From the NCBI GenBank assembly GCA_021827285.1, contig JAKAWM010000018.1:1-14117 (forward strand): a stretch of DNA of 14,117 nt. Direction: 5' to 3'. This DNA comes from Actinomycetes bacterium. GTDB lineage: Bacteria > Actinomycetota > Acidimicrobiia > Acidimicrobiales > Palsa-688. Both the position numbers and the translations under genes were made by a program. This document shows positions 1 to 6,926 of the stretch, one piece after another. Each line of letters opens with the position of its first letter. Position 1 is the stretch's first letter. The notes under the pieces are model-generated. The model was not told the origin of the DNA. It did no database searches and was given only the letters and a program-made list of their open reading frames with translations.

Positions 1-603
1 TTCACCGTCGCGACAGCGGCTCACGCCAACGCTTTGTGGTGCGCCGATAACGGTGTTCATGCCGTCATCGGCACGACGGGTATGCCGGCTGGTGCCGTCC
101 AAGAGATCGAGCAACGGTTTGCGGCCGGCAGGGCGAACTGCATCATCGCCCCCAATTTCGCCATCGGTGCCGTTCTCATGATGCGCTTTGCCGAGCTGGC
201 CGCGCCATGGTTCGACAGCGTCGAGGTGATCGAGTTGCACCACGACGCCAAGCTGGACGCTCCCTCGGGCACGGCCTTGCTCACCGCCCGGCGTATCGGC
301 TTGGCCCGTTCGGCCTCTGGCCGCGCCAGCGCCATCTCGGGGCAAGCCATTAGCCCGGATGAGGGAGGCCACGCATCACCACGGGGAGCAGAGGTGGTCC
401 CCGGCGTGCGTGTCCATTCTGTACGCCTCCGGGGCCTGGTCGCCCACCAAGAAGTCCTCTTCGGCACGGCCGGCCAGACGCTCACCCTTCGGCACGACTC
501 CCTAGAGCGCACCTCGTTTATGCCCGGGGTGCTGCTGGCCGTCAAAGAAGTGCCTAACCGGCCCGGGTTCACCATTGGCCTGGACGCCCTCTTGGGCCTG
601 TGA
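1..603 (+). CDS. dapB: 4-hydroxy-tetrahydrodipicolinate reductase DapB, 3' part (5' end outside window)
   Basis: Reduces 4-hydroxy-tetrahydrodipicolinate with NAD(P)H in the cytoplasmic diaminopimelate/lysine pathway, directly after DapA. The frame is open from the first base, so the N-terminal Rossmann glycine-rich loop lies upstream of the window. The 200 visible residues include GTTG (visible residues 24-27), PNFAIG (51-56) and the family signature ELHHDAKLDAPSGTA (79-92), which holds the paired histidines (80-81) and the lysine (84) of the active site. The C-terminal half continues to a tail of normal appearance (GLDALLGL) and a TGA stop. The next gene, dapA, begins 91 nt later on the same strand, so the two steps are probably expressed together. 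The identity is very secure; only the start is missing. Confidence 0.96.
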   Translation, partial: FTVATAAHANALWCADNGVHAVIGTTGMPAGAVQEIEQRFAAGRANCIIAPNFAIGAVLMMRFAELAAPWFDSVEVIELHHDAKLDAPSGTALLTARRIGLARSASGRASAISGQAISPDEGGHASPRGAEVVPGVRVHSVRLRGLVAHQEVLFGTAGQTLTLRHDSLERTSFMPGVLLAVKEVPNRPGFTIGLDALLGL

Positions 604-612
604 GCACTGAGC

Positions 613-641
613 GCCGGCGGGTTTGCCTTAAGCCAGCCGGC
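613..641 (+). promoter_or_regulatory. small inverted repeat between dapB and dapA
   Basis: GCCGGC occurs at 613-618 and again at 636-641. It is its own reverse complement, so the two copies can pair around a 17-nt loop that contains CTTAAG. It lies just after the dapB stop. It could be a weak attenuator or processing site, but it has no T-run and a six-base GC palindrome is cheap in such GC-rich DNA. Confidence 0.2.
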
Positions 642-659
642 CTGTAGCGCTCCGTGGCG

Positions 660-665
660 TAGGCT
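660..665 (+). promoter_or_regulatory. candidate actinobacterial -10 element (TAGGCT) before dapA
   Basis: TAGGCT fits the TANNNT -10 pattern common in Actinobacteria. It is followed after 6 nt by ATG (672-674), which is the spacing seen at leaderless transcripts. No convincing -35 hexamer stands 16-19 nt upstream, so this is a suggestion only. It could give dapA a promoter separate from dapB. Confidence 0.3.
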
Positions 666-671
666 TAGGCC

Positions 672-695
672 ATGGCCCACGAGGGACACAGCTGA
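672..695 (+). other. possible 7-codon leader ORF (MAHEGHS) coupled to dapA
   Basis: ATG at 672 opens seven codons (MAHEGHS) and stops at TGA 693-695, which overlaps the dapA ATG (695-697) as TGATG. With the TAGGCT element six bases upstream it could be a leaderless mini-ORF that feeds ribosomes into dapA by termination-reinitiation. The GAGGGA inside it (681-686) is also a plausible dapA ribosome binding site, which is the simpler reading. Confidence 0.25.
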
Positions 696-1600
696 TGGGC
701 GCGCCGGGCCGCTTCGGTGCGGTGCTATGCGCCATGACCACCCCGTTCGACAGCGACGGGAGCCTGGACACAGAGGGGGCCGCCCAGCTGGCCCGCTGGC
801 TGGTGGACAACGGCAACGACGGTCTTGTGCTGGCCGGGACGACGGGTGAGGCCCCTACTCTTACCGACGAGGAAAAGGTCGAGTTATGGCGAGCCGTGCG
901 GGAGGCGGTCGGCGTGCCCGTGATTGCCGGGACCGGGACGGCCAGCACGCCCCACTCGGTCGAGCTGACCAAGGCGGCCGCTCGGGCCGGCGTCGATGCC
1001 GTGCTGGTCGTCACGCCCTACTACAACCGGCCCTCCCAAACCGGCATCGAGGCACATTTCCGGGCCATTGCCGAAGCCAGTCCTCTGCCCGTCATTGCCT
1101 ACGACATCCCCAAGCGCACCGGGCGGGAGCTCAAGGCGTCCACCCTTCTCAAGCTGGCCGAGGAGGGGACCATAGCTGCCGTCAAGGACGCCACCGGTCT
1201 GCCTGGCGCCACGGCCGCCCTCATAGCTCGGGCGCCCGCCGGGTTCGAGGTTTACTGCGGTGACGACTCCCTCACCTTGCCTCTTCTGGCCGTAGGCGCC
1301 GTAGGGGTGATCAGCGTGGCGTCCCACTGGGCCGGCCCCGAGATGTGTGAGATGATCGCCGCCTTCACCAAAGGCGATACTGAGGCGGCCCAGGCGGTCA
1401 ATGCCCGACTGGTGGAGTCATGGGAGTACCAGACCAGCGATGACGCGCCCAACCCGGTGCCTACCAAGGCCATGTTGAGGGCCCTGGGCTTGCCCGCCGG
1501 TGAGTGCCGCCTGCCCATGGGCCCCACGCCTCCGGGGCTGGAGGAGCGAGCCAGGTTGGTCTGGGCCAACTTGCGAGGCGCGGGTTCTCCTAGCCATTGA
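695..1600 (+). CDS. dapA: 4-hydroxy-tetrahydrodipicolinate synthase DapA
   Basis: Condenses pyruvate with aspartate semialdehyde, the committed step of diaminopimelate/lysine synthesis, as a cytoplasmic class I aldolase-fold enzyme. The 301-residue length is normal. The visible signature residues are GTTGEAP (48-54, pyruvate-binding threonines), PYYNRP (108-113, Tyr110), Tyr136 in VIAYDIP, Arg141 in KRTGREL, and the Schiff-base Lys164 in AAVKDATG. These correspond to E. coli T44/T45, Y107, Y133, R138 and K161, so all catalytic positions are kept. The ATG at 695 is preceded by GAGGGA with 8 nt spacing. The TGA stop overlaps the TTG start of rnj in the four bases TTGA. The identity is very secure. 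Confidence 0.97.
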   Translation: MGAPGRFGAVLCAMTTPFDSDGSLDTEGAAQLARWLVDNGNDGLVLAGTTGEAPTLTDEEKVELWRAVREAVGVPVIAGTGTASTPHSVELTKAAARAGVDAVLVVTPYYNRPSQTGIEAHFRAIAEASPLPVIAYDIPKRTGRELKASTLLKLAEEGTIAAVKDATGLPGATAALIARAPAGFEVYCGDDSLTLPLLAVGAVGVISVASHWAGPEMCEMIAAFTKGDTEAAQAVNARLVESWEYQTSDDAPNPVPTKAMLRALGLPAGECRLPMGPTPPGLEERARLVWANLRGAGSPSH

Positions 1601-3303
1601 GTGGTCCTGATCACCTAAGTGGTCCCTCCGCGGGCCCCGGGGAAGGCCCGCCGGTTCGGATCGCTTTCCTGGGCGGTCTGGGTGAGATCGGGCGCAATTG
1701 TGCCTGGGTCGAAACCGAGGGAAAGGCGGTCCTCATCGACTGCGGGCTCATGTTCCCCGGTCCGGAAATGCTCGGCGTCGACCTTGTCCTGCCCGACTTC
1801 ACCTACATAACCGAAAATGCCGATCGCCTGGTGGGCTGCGTGCTGACCCATGGCCACGAGGATCACTGCGGGGCGCTGGCGTACCTGCTCCGAGAGCTGA
1901 GCTTCCCGGTGTACGGCTCGCAGCTCTCGCTGGAGATCGCCAGGAACCGTATCGAGGAGGCCGGCTGCCTGGACCGAACCGAGCTGATCGGGGTTGAAGA
2001 CGGCGAACGGCGCCAAATTGGGCCGTTTGACATCGAGTTCATACCGGTTACCCACTCGGTGCCCGACGGTTTTGCTCTTGCCATCCACACCCCTCAGGGC
2101 GTGATACTGCACTCAGGCGACTTCAAGCTGGACCTCACCCCCGTGGACGGCCGAGCTACGGACCTGGCCCGGATAGGTTCGATCGCCGTCGAGGAGGGAG
2201 TGCGGCTGCTGCTTTCCGATTCGACCAATGCCGAAGAAGACGGTTTTACCCCCTCGGAACGCTCGGTGGGCAAGGTGCTGGCCGACCTCTTTGCTGCCCA
2301 TGGCGAAAAAAGGGTGATCGTGAGCTGCTTTGCCAGCCATATCCACCGTGTGCAGCAGATCGCGGATGCGGCCATAGCCAACGGCCGGTTCGTGGCCACT
2401 CTCGGGCGCTCGATGGCCCGCAACGTAGCCACCGGGCGCGAGCTTGGCCTACTTCAGATCCCAAGCGACCGGTTGGTCGACATCGAAAAAACCGACTCCC
2501 TGCGCCCCGAAGAGGTGTGCATCATCAGCACCGGGTCCCAGGGGGAGCCCATGTCGGCCCTCGCTCTGATGGCCGCGGGCGAGAACCGCTTCGTAAAGGT
2601 GGGAGAGGGGGACTTGGTGGTGCTTTCCTCCCACGCCATACCGGGCAACGAGTCGAATGTGGGAAAGGTGATCGATGGCCTGTGCCGGGCCGGAGCCGAA
2701 GTTGTCCACTCCGGGCTGGCCGCGGTCCATGCCTCCGGGCACGCCATGCGGGAGGAGCTCAAGATGCTCATCTCCCTTACCCGGCCCCAGGCTTTTATCC
2801 CGGTCCACGGTGAGTTCCGCCATCTGCTCCACCACGCCCGCCTGGCGCGCCAGATGGGGGTGCCTGCTGATGGCGTTTTGCTGGCCGAGGACGGAGACGT
2901 AGTCGAGCTCACGGCCAAAGGGATCGACTTTGCCGGGGAGATCCCGGCTGGCTACCTCTACGTGGACGGCATCGTAGGCGATATCGGCCCGGGAGTGCTG
3001 CGTGACCGCCGCCTCCTGGCCGAGGAGGGCGTAATCGTGGTGGTGGTGACTGTCGATGCCCAGACGGGCAGGTGCCTTTCGGGACCGGAGATAATCACCC
3101 GCGGCTGGGTGTTCGCACCCGAGGCGGACAAGCTGCTGGACGAAGCGCGTGATCGGGTACTGGCTGCCATAGAAGATCCGGCTGACACCAATCCGCTCGA
3201 CTTCGAGACGCTCAAGCGCCGGGCCCGGGTCGCCCTGGGGCGCTTCGTACAGGAGCGGACCCGGCGCCGGCCCATGATCGTCCCCGTCGTCATGGAGGTA
3301 TAG
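1597..3303 (+). CDS. rnj: ribonuclease J (beta-CASP metallo-beta-lactamase RNase)
   Basis: Cytoplasmic 5'-to-3' exo- and endoribonuclease for mRNA decay and RNA maturation. The 568 residues match the family length. An N-terminal tail of about 20 residues precedes the metallo-beta-lactamase core: IAFLGGLGEIGRN (22-34), the zinc motif HGHEDH (85-90), H153 in PVTHSVPDG and D175 in HSGDFKLD. The beta-CASP part shows SDSTNAEEDG (207-216), STGSQGEPMSAL (311-322), the VHASGHA motif (377-383) and H404 in IPVHGEFRHL. A C-terminal domain completes the protein. TTG at 1597 is the only usual start upstream of the conserved core. It overlaps the dapA stop as TTGA and has no clear ribosome binding site, so translation probably depends on coupling to dapA. 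The dapA-rnj adjacency is common in Actinobacteria. Confidence 0.95.
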   Translation: MSGPDHLSGPSAGPGEGPPVRIAFLGGLGEIGRNCAWVETEGKAVLIDCGLMFPGPEMLGVDLVLPDFTYITENADRLVGCVLTHGHEDHCGALAYLLRELSFPVYGSQLSLEIARNRIEEAGCLDRTELIGVEDGERRQIGPFDIEFIPVTHSVPDGFALAIHTPQGVILHSGDFKLDLTPVDGRATDLARIGSIAVEEGVRLLLSDSTNAEEDGFTPSERSVGKVLADLFAAHGEKRVIVSCFASHIHRVQQIADAAIANGRFVATLGRSMARNVATGRELGLLQIPSDRLVDIEKTDSLRPEEVCIISTGSQGEPMSALALMAAGENRFVKVGEGDLVVLSSHAIPGNESNVGKVIDGLCRAGAEVVHSGLAAVHASGHAMREELKMLISLTRPQAFIPVHGEFRHLLHHARLARQMGVPADGVLLAEDGDVVELTAKGIDFAGEIPAGYLYVDGIVGDIGPGVLRDRRLLAEEGVIVVVVTVDAQTGRCLSGPEIITRGWVFAPEADKLLDEARDRVLAAIEDPADTNPLDFETLKRRARVALGRFVQERTRRRPMIVPVVMEV

Positions 3304-3369
3304 GGACCTGTACTTGACGTCCTCGCCCGTCAGGGCTGGCGCCTCGGCTGGTAGTCCGCTGGGAGCACT

Positions 3370-5985
3370 GTGGCTGGTGTTAGCCTTGGGGCTGCTGTGA
3401 CTGCAAAGACGGCTCGCCAGGTAGCGCCATCCCGGCCCTCGCGCTCAGCGCGTCCCCGAGAGGCGGCCCGCAGTCACGCTCGGGCCGCCAGGGCCCCGGC
3501 CGGTCGCCGGGCTGGAGACCGGGCCGGGCAATCGACTTGGCCGGGGCGCCTCAGGTCCTTGGTCGAAGCCCAGTCCCACGATCTTTGGGGCCTTGCCTTC
3601 TTGTTGGTTGCCGTGCTGGCCGCGCTCGGTATTTACTCCCATCTGATCGGCCCGGCTGGGCGTGATGTGCGCACGGGCACAGCTGATGTGCTGGGTGATG
3701 GCCGATGGGCTCTGCCCCTCGCCCTGGCGGGATTGGGGGGCTACCTCGTCAGCGGGCGGGAGCGCCGCCAGCCCGGCCGGGTGGCGTTCGGGCTGGTGCT
3801 GGCCCTTTTGGCTCTTTCCGGCCTGCTGCACATCCTGCTCGGCAAAGACACCGTCCACCAGCCCGTCGCCGCCATGGGCCGGGCCGGGGGCCTCCTCGGC
3901 GTGGCCGCCGGCATCCCGCTGCGGGCCGGCCTCGGATCTTGGGGGGCAGGGCTTGTTTTCGGCGCCCTATTGTCGGCCGCGGGTCTCATCGCGACCGCCA
4001 CGCCGGTGCGTGCCGTGGCCGTTGGTTTGCGGGCGGGAGCGGGGCTGAGCGGGCGGGCCTGCCGATGGGTTTTCCGGCTGGTGCGCCGGGCGCTGGCCAC
4101 CAAGCAGGTGCCGCAGGCCGTTACTCCCGACCCTGCCGCTGCTTCCGACCCCGCCGCTACTTCCGACCCTGCCGCCGGTGGCCTACCTGGGCGGGCCGCC
4201 CCGTCCCGGCGGCGGCTATTTGACCAAGATTCGGGACGTCCTCCGATCGAGGACGCCCAGGACCTGTCTCCAGCCCCGAGCGATGAGGTCGACCAGGGGC
4301 CGCACCCGGCCCATGCGGCGCGGGTGCCCGACCTGAGGTCAGCCGGCGCAGGGCCGGATGGGCCCCGCTTGGGCCCCGAGGGCCTGTTAGTGCAAGATCA
4401 CGAGGCGACGGGCAAGCCGGAGCAACTGGCTATCGACTTGCGCCTCCCAGCCGCGTCCAGCGCGGCCTGGAAACTGCCCCCGCTTTCCCTCCTCAAACGG
4501 GCCCGGCAGGCCGAGGTGGACCGCCGCCAGGTCGAGCTACTGGGCCAGACCCTGGAGGAAGCGCTCGGAGCCCACGGGGTCGAGACCCGGGTAGTCGGAG
4601 CCACCGTCGGCCCCAGCATCACCCGCTACGAACTGGAGCTGGCGCCAGGGGTCAAGGTAGCCAAGGTGCTGGCGCTCCAACGTGACATTGCCTATGCCAT
4701 GGCGGCGGCTGATGTACGGATACTGGCTCCCATACCAGGCCGCTCGGCCATAGGGGTCGAGGTCCCCAACCGCCAGCGCCAAACCGTGGCATTGGGCGAC
4801 ATCCTGGCGTCGCCCGAGGCGGGTGCCGCCCGCCACCCCCTGGAGGTGGCGGCGGGCCGGGACATCCAGGGCAGGCCGGTGCTCATCAACCTGGCCGAGA
4901 TGCCCCACCTTTTGATCGCGGGCGCCACCGGCGCCGGCAAGAGCTCGTGCATCAACTCGATGCTGGTCTCCGTCCTGGTGCGGGCTACGCCTGAGCAGGT
5001 GCGCCTGATCCTGGTGGACCCCAAGCGTGTGGAGCTGGGGCACTACCAGGGCCTCCCCCACCTTCTAACCGGAGTGGTGACCAATCCCAAGAAGGCAGCC
5101 AACGCCTTGCGCTGGGCGGTCGAGGAGATGGAGCACCGCTACGATCTCTTGGCCGAGGTCGGCATGAGGGACATTACCGGTTACAACGCGGCTTACGACC
5201 GGGGCGAACTGGTAGGGGAGCCGGGACGTGGCACGGAGTACAAGCGCCTCCCCTTCATCTTGGTGGTGGTGGACGAGCTCAACGACCTCATGATGGTCTC
5301 GGCACGCGACGTCGAAGACTCGATCTGCCGCATTGCTCAGATGGCCCGGGCGGTTGGCATCCATCTGGTGATAGCCACGCAACGGCCTTCGGTGGATGTC
5401 ATCACCGGGCTTATCAAGGCCAACATTCCCTCGCGCTTGGCGTTCGCGGTTTCTTCCCAAGCTGATAGCCGCGTCGTTTTGGACCAGCCCGGGGCAGAAA
5501 AGCTCATCGGCAAGGGCGACATGCTCCTGCTCACCGCCTCGTCGAGCGTGGCCAGGCGGGTCCAGGGCGCCTGGGTGGACGAGGAGGACGTGCGCCGGGC
5601 GGTCGCCTTCTGGCGCCGGCAATCGGCCCCTTCGTATGTCGAAGACCTCGAAGGCGGTGACGGGCTTGCCGGTACGGGCTTTGGCGAGGACGGAGAAGAG
5701 GACGACAAGCTCCTTCAAGAGGCCATGGACCTGGTGGTGCGGAGCCAGCTCGGCAGCACGTCCATGTTGCAGAGGAAGCTCAAAGTCGGTTTCGCAAGGG
5801 CCGGACGGCTGATGGACCTGTTGGAACAGCGGGGGGTGGTGGGCCCGTCCACCGGTTCCAAGGCGCGGGCTGTGCTCATGACGGTGGACGAGCTCGATGG
5901 TTTGGGGCGTGGTCCCCGGTCTGGTGGGCCGGTTGAGCTGGGGCGACCTGATGGCACCTGGCCCGCCGGCGAGCTCGGCAATTGA
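3370..5985 (+). CDS. ftsK: DNA translocase FtsK
   Basis: Septal DNA pump that clears chromosome dimers and DNA from the division site. The 871 residues comprise a basic, Arg/Ala-rich cytoplasmic leader (1-70), about four membrane helices (roughly 73-93, 113-128, 138-158, 173-212) and a Pro/Ala/Asp-rich linker (about 245-355). The RecA-like motor follows, with Walker A GATGAGKS (518-525) and Walker B LVVVDE (631-636) followed by LNDLMM, where most homologues have LADLMM. The final winged-helix gamma domain (about 780-840; RSQLGSTSMLQRKLKVGFARAG) reads KOPS sequences. GTG at 3370 is chosen because GGGAG lies just upstream; a second GTG at 3397 is possible. The stop overlaps the thrB start. The linker is short compared with enterobacterial FtsK, as is usual in Actinobacteria. 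Confidence 0.96.
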   Translation: MAGVSLGAAVTAKTARQVAPSRPSRSARPREAARSHARAARAPAGRRAGDRAGQSTWPGRLRSLVEAQSHDLWGLAFLLVAVLAALGIYSHLIGPAGRDVRTGTADVLGDGRWALPLALAGLGGYLVSGRERRQPGRVAFGLVLALLALSGLLHILLGKDTVHQPVAAMGRAGGLLGVAAGIPLRAGLGSWGAGLVFGALLSAAGLIATATPVRAVAVGLRAGAGLSGRACRWVFRLVRRALATKQVPQAVTPDPAAASDPAATSDPAAGGLPGRAAPSRRRLFDQDSGRPPIEDAQDLSPAPSDEVDQGPHPAHAARVPDLRSAGAGPDGPRLGPEGLLVQDHEATGKPEQLAIDLRLPAASSAAWKLPPLSLLKRARQAEVDRRQVELLGQTLEEALGAHGVETRVVGATVGPSITRYELELAPGVKVAKVLALQRDIAYAMAAADVRILAPIPGRSAIGVEVPNRQRQTVALGDILASPEAGAARHPLEVAAGRDIQGRPVLINLAEMPHLLIAGATGAGKSSCINSMLVSVLVRATPEQVRLILVDPKRVELGHYQGLPHLLTGVVTNPKKAANALRWAVEEMEHRYDLLAEVGMRDITGYNAAYDRGELVGEPGRGTEYKRLPFILVVVDELNDLMMVSARDVEDSICRIAQMARAVGIHLVIATQRPSVDVITGLIKANIPSRLAFAVSSQADSRVVLDQPGAEKLIGKGDMLLLTASSSVARRVQGAWVDEEDVRRAVAFWRRQSAPSYVEDLEGGDGLAGTGFGEDGEEDDKLLQEAMDLVVRSQLGSTSMLQRKLKVGFARAGRLMDLLEQRGVVGPSTGSKARAVLMTVDELDGLGRGPRSGGPVELGRPDGTWPAGELGN
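4123..4176 (+). repeat. three tandem 18-bp units in the FtsK linker
   Basis: Three in-frame 18-bp units (4123-4140, 4141-4158, 4159-4176) encode TPDPAA, ASDPAA and TSDPAA. They differ at a few bases. They lie in the disordered linker between membrane and motor domains, where repeat number can change without harm. Confidence 0.8.
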
Positions 5986-6869
5986 GCTCCGCTCCTACCG
6001 GGCCGACCCGTGTGGCGAGAGCCCCGGCGTCGGCGGCCAATTTGGGCCCCGGGTTCGACACGCTGGCGGTGGCCTTGGACCTGTACGTCGAGGTTGAGAT
6101 CTGCGGCCGGCCCGAAGGCCTGCTGGTCACGGCCAGCGGGGAGGGAGCGGAGCTGGCCACCGATGCCTCGCACCTGGCCGCGCGCGTCGCTGTCGAGGTC
6201 GCCGGCCACGACCGGCTGGCCATATCGGTCCGCTCCCAGATCCCCGTGGCCCGGGGACTGGGCTCATCGGCGGCCCTGGCCGTTGCCGCGGCCTTGGCCG
6301 CGGGTGCCAGCGACCCTTTTGCCGTGGGTGCTCGCTGGGACGGTCACCCCGACAACGCCGCTGCTGCCACCTTCGGCGGCCTGGTCGCGGCTACAGAGCT
6401 GGGTGCCGGGCCGGTCGCCCGCCGCCTGCCCCTCGACCCCGAGCTTCGCTTCGTCGTCCTCGTGCCCGACGGTGCCCTCGAGACTTCCGCCGCCCGGGCC
6501 GTTCTCCCCTCGGTGGTGCCCCGCCAGGACGCCGCCTTCAACTTGGGCCGGATGGGCCTGCTGGTGGCCGGCCTGGCGGACCATCGCCTCCTCCTGGCCG
6601 AGGCGGGTGACGACCGGCTACACCAGGGCCAGAGGGCGAGCCTTTTCCCGCAAGCTCCTGCGCTGTTGGCTGGGCTCCGAGATGCGGGTGCACTGACCTC
6701 GTGCTGGTCGGGGGCGGGGCCGAGCCTAATGGCTGTTTGCACGGCGACCAGCGCCGAGAGCGTGAAGCGCGCTGCCCACGCCCTGCTGGTGGAGTCCGGC
6801 CTAGCTGGCCGTTCCCTGATCTTGCAGGCAGATATTGGGGGAGCGCAGGTGTCAGAGCGCAAGCCTTAA
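5982..6869 (+). CDS. thrB: homoserine kinase ThrB (GHMP kinase)
   Basis: Phosphorylates L-homoserine with ATP on the threonine branch of the aspartate pathway. The 295 residues fit the family. Motif 1 is PASAANLGPGFDTL (15-28), the phosphate loop is PVARGLGSSAA (88-98), followed by GHPDNAA (121-127), and motif 3 is SGAGPSL near the C-terminus. The stretch between phosphate loop and GHPDN is about ten residues shorter than in most homologues, and the usual EGHPDN reads DGHPDN. TTG at 5982 overlaps the ftsK stop as TTGA; GGCGAG about 8 nt upstream is a weak ribosome binding site. GTG at 6012 is a real alternative start that would give the shorter N-terminus usual for ThrB. No homoserine dehydrogenase or threonine synthase gene is adjacent, unlike the common hom-thrC-thrB order. 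Confidence 0.9.
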   Translation: MSSAPTGPTRVARAPASAANLGPGFDTLAVALDLYVEVEICGRPEGLLVTASGEGAELATDASHLAARVAVEVAGHDRLAISVRSQIPVARGLGSSAALAVAAALAAGASDPFAVGARWDGHPDNAAAATFGGLVAATELGAGPVARRLPLDPELRFVVLVPDGALETSAARAVLPSVVPRQDAAFNLGRMGLLVAGLADHRLLLAEAGDDRLHQGQRASLFPQAPALLAGLRDAGALTSCWSGAGPSLMAVCTATSAESVKRAAHALLVESGLAGRSLILQADIGGAQVSERKP

Positions 6870-6913
6870 CTGACCGAGCCTCCCGCCTTGAAGCCCGCGC
6901 TAGCCCCGGCCGC

Positions 6914-6919
6914 TACGCT
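6914..6919 (+). promoter_or_regulatory. candidate -10 element for a leaderless rimO transcript
   Basis: TACGCT fits TANNNT and ends 7 nt before the rimO ATG (6927), so transcription would begin at about the start codon. TTGAAG at 6888-6893 resembles a -35 but is 20 nt away, which is long. The rimO ATG has no strong Shine-Dalgarno sequence, which agrees with leaderless translation. This is the only sizeable non-overlapping gap (57 nt) between ftsK and cinA. Confidence 0.4.
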
Positions 6920-6926
6920 GGTTGGG

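Noticed and set aside
57..689. Minus-strand open frame of about 210 codons across dapB
   Set aside because: It is a shadow of the certain dapB frame, with a Ser/Arg/Pro-biased composition and no motif.
1600..1625. Direct repeat AGTGGTCC (1600-1607, 1618-1625) around a TGATCA palindrome at the rnj start
   Set aside because: It is short, inside the coding sequence, and has no link to a known site, so chance is sufficient.
3314..3319. TTGACG resembling a -35 element between rnj and ftsK
   Set aside because: No -10 hexamer lies 16-19 nt downstream, so a promoter cannot be supported.
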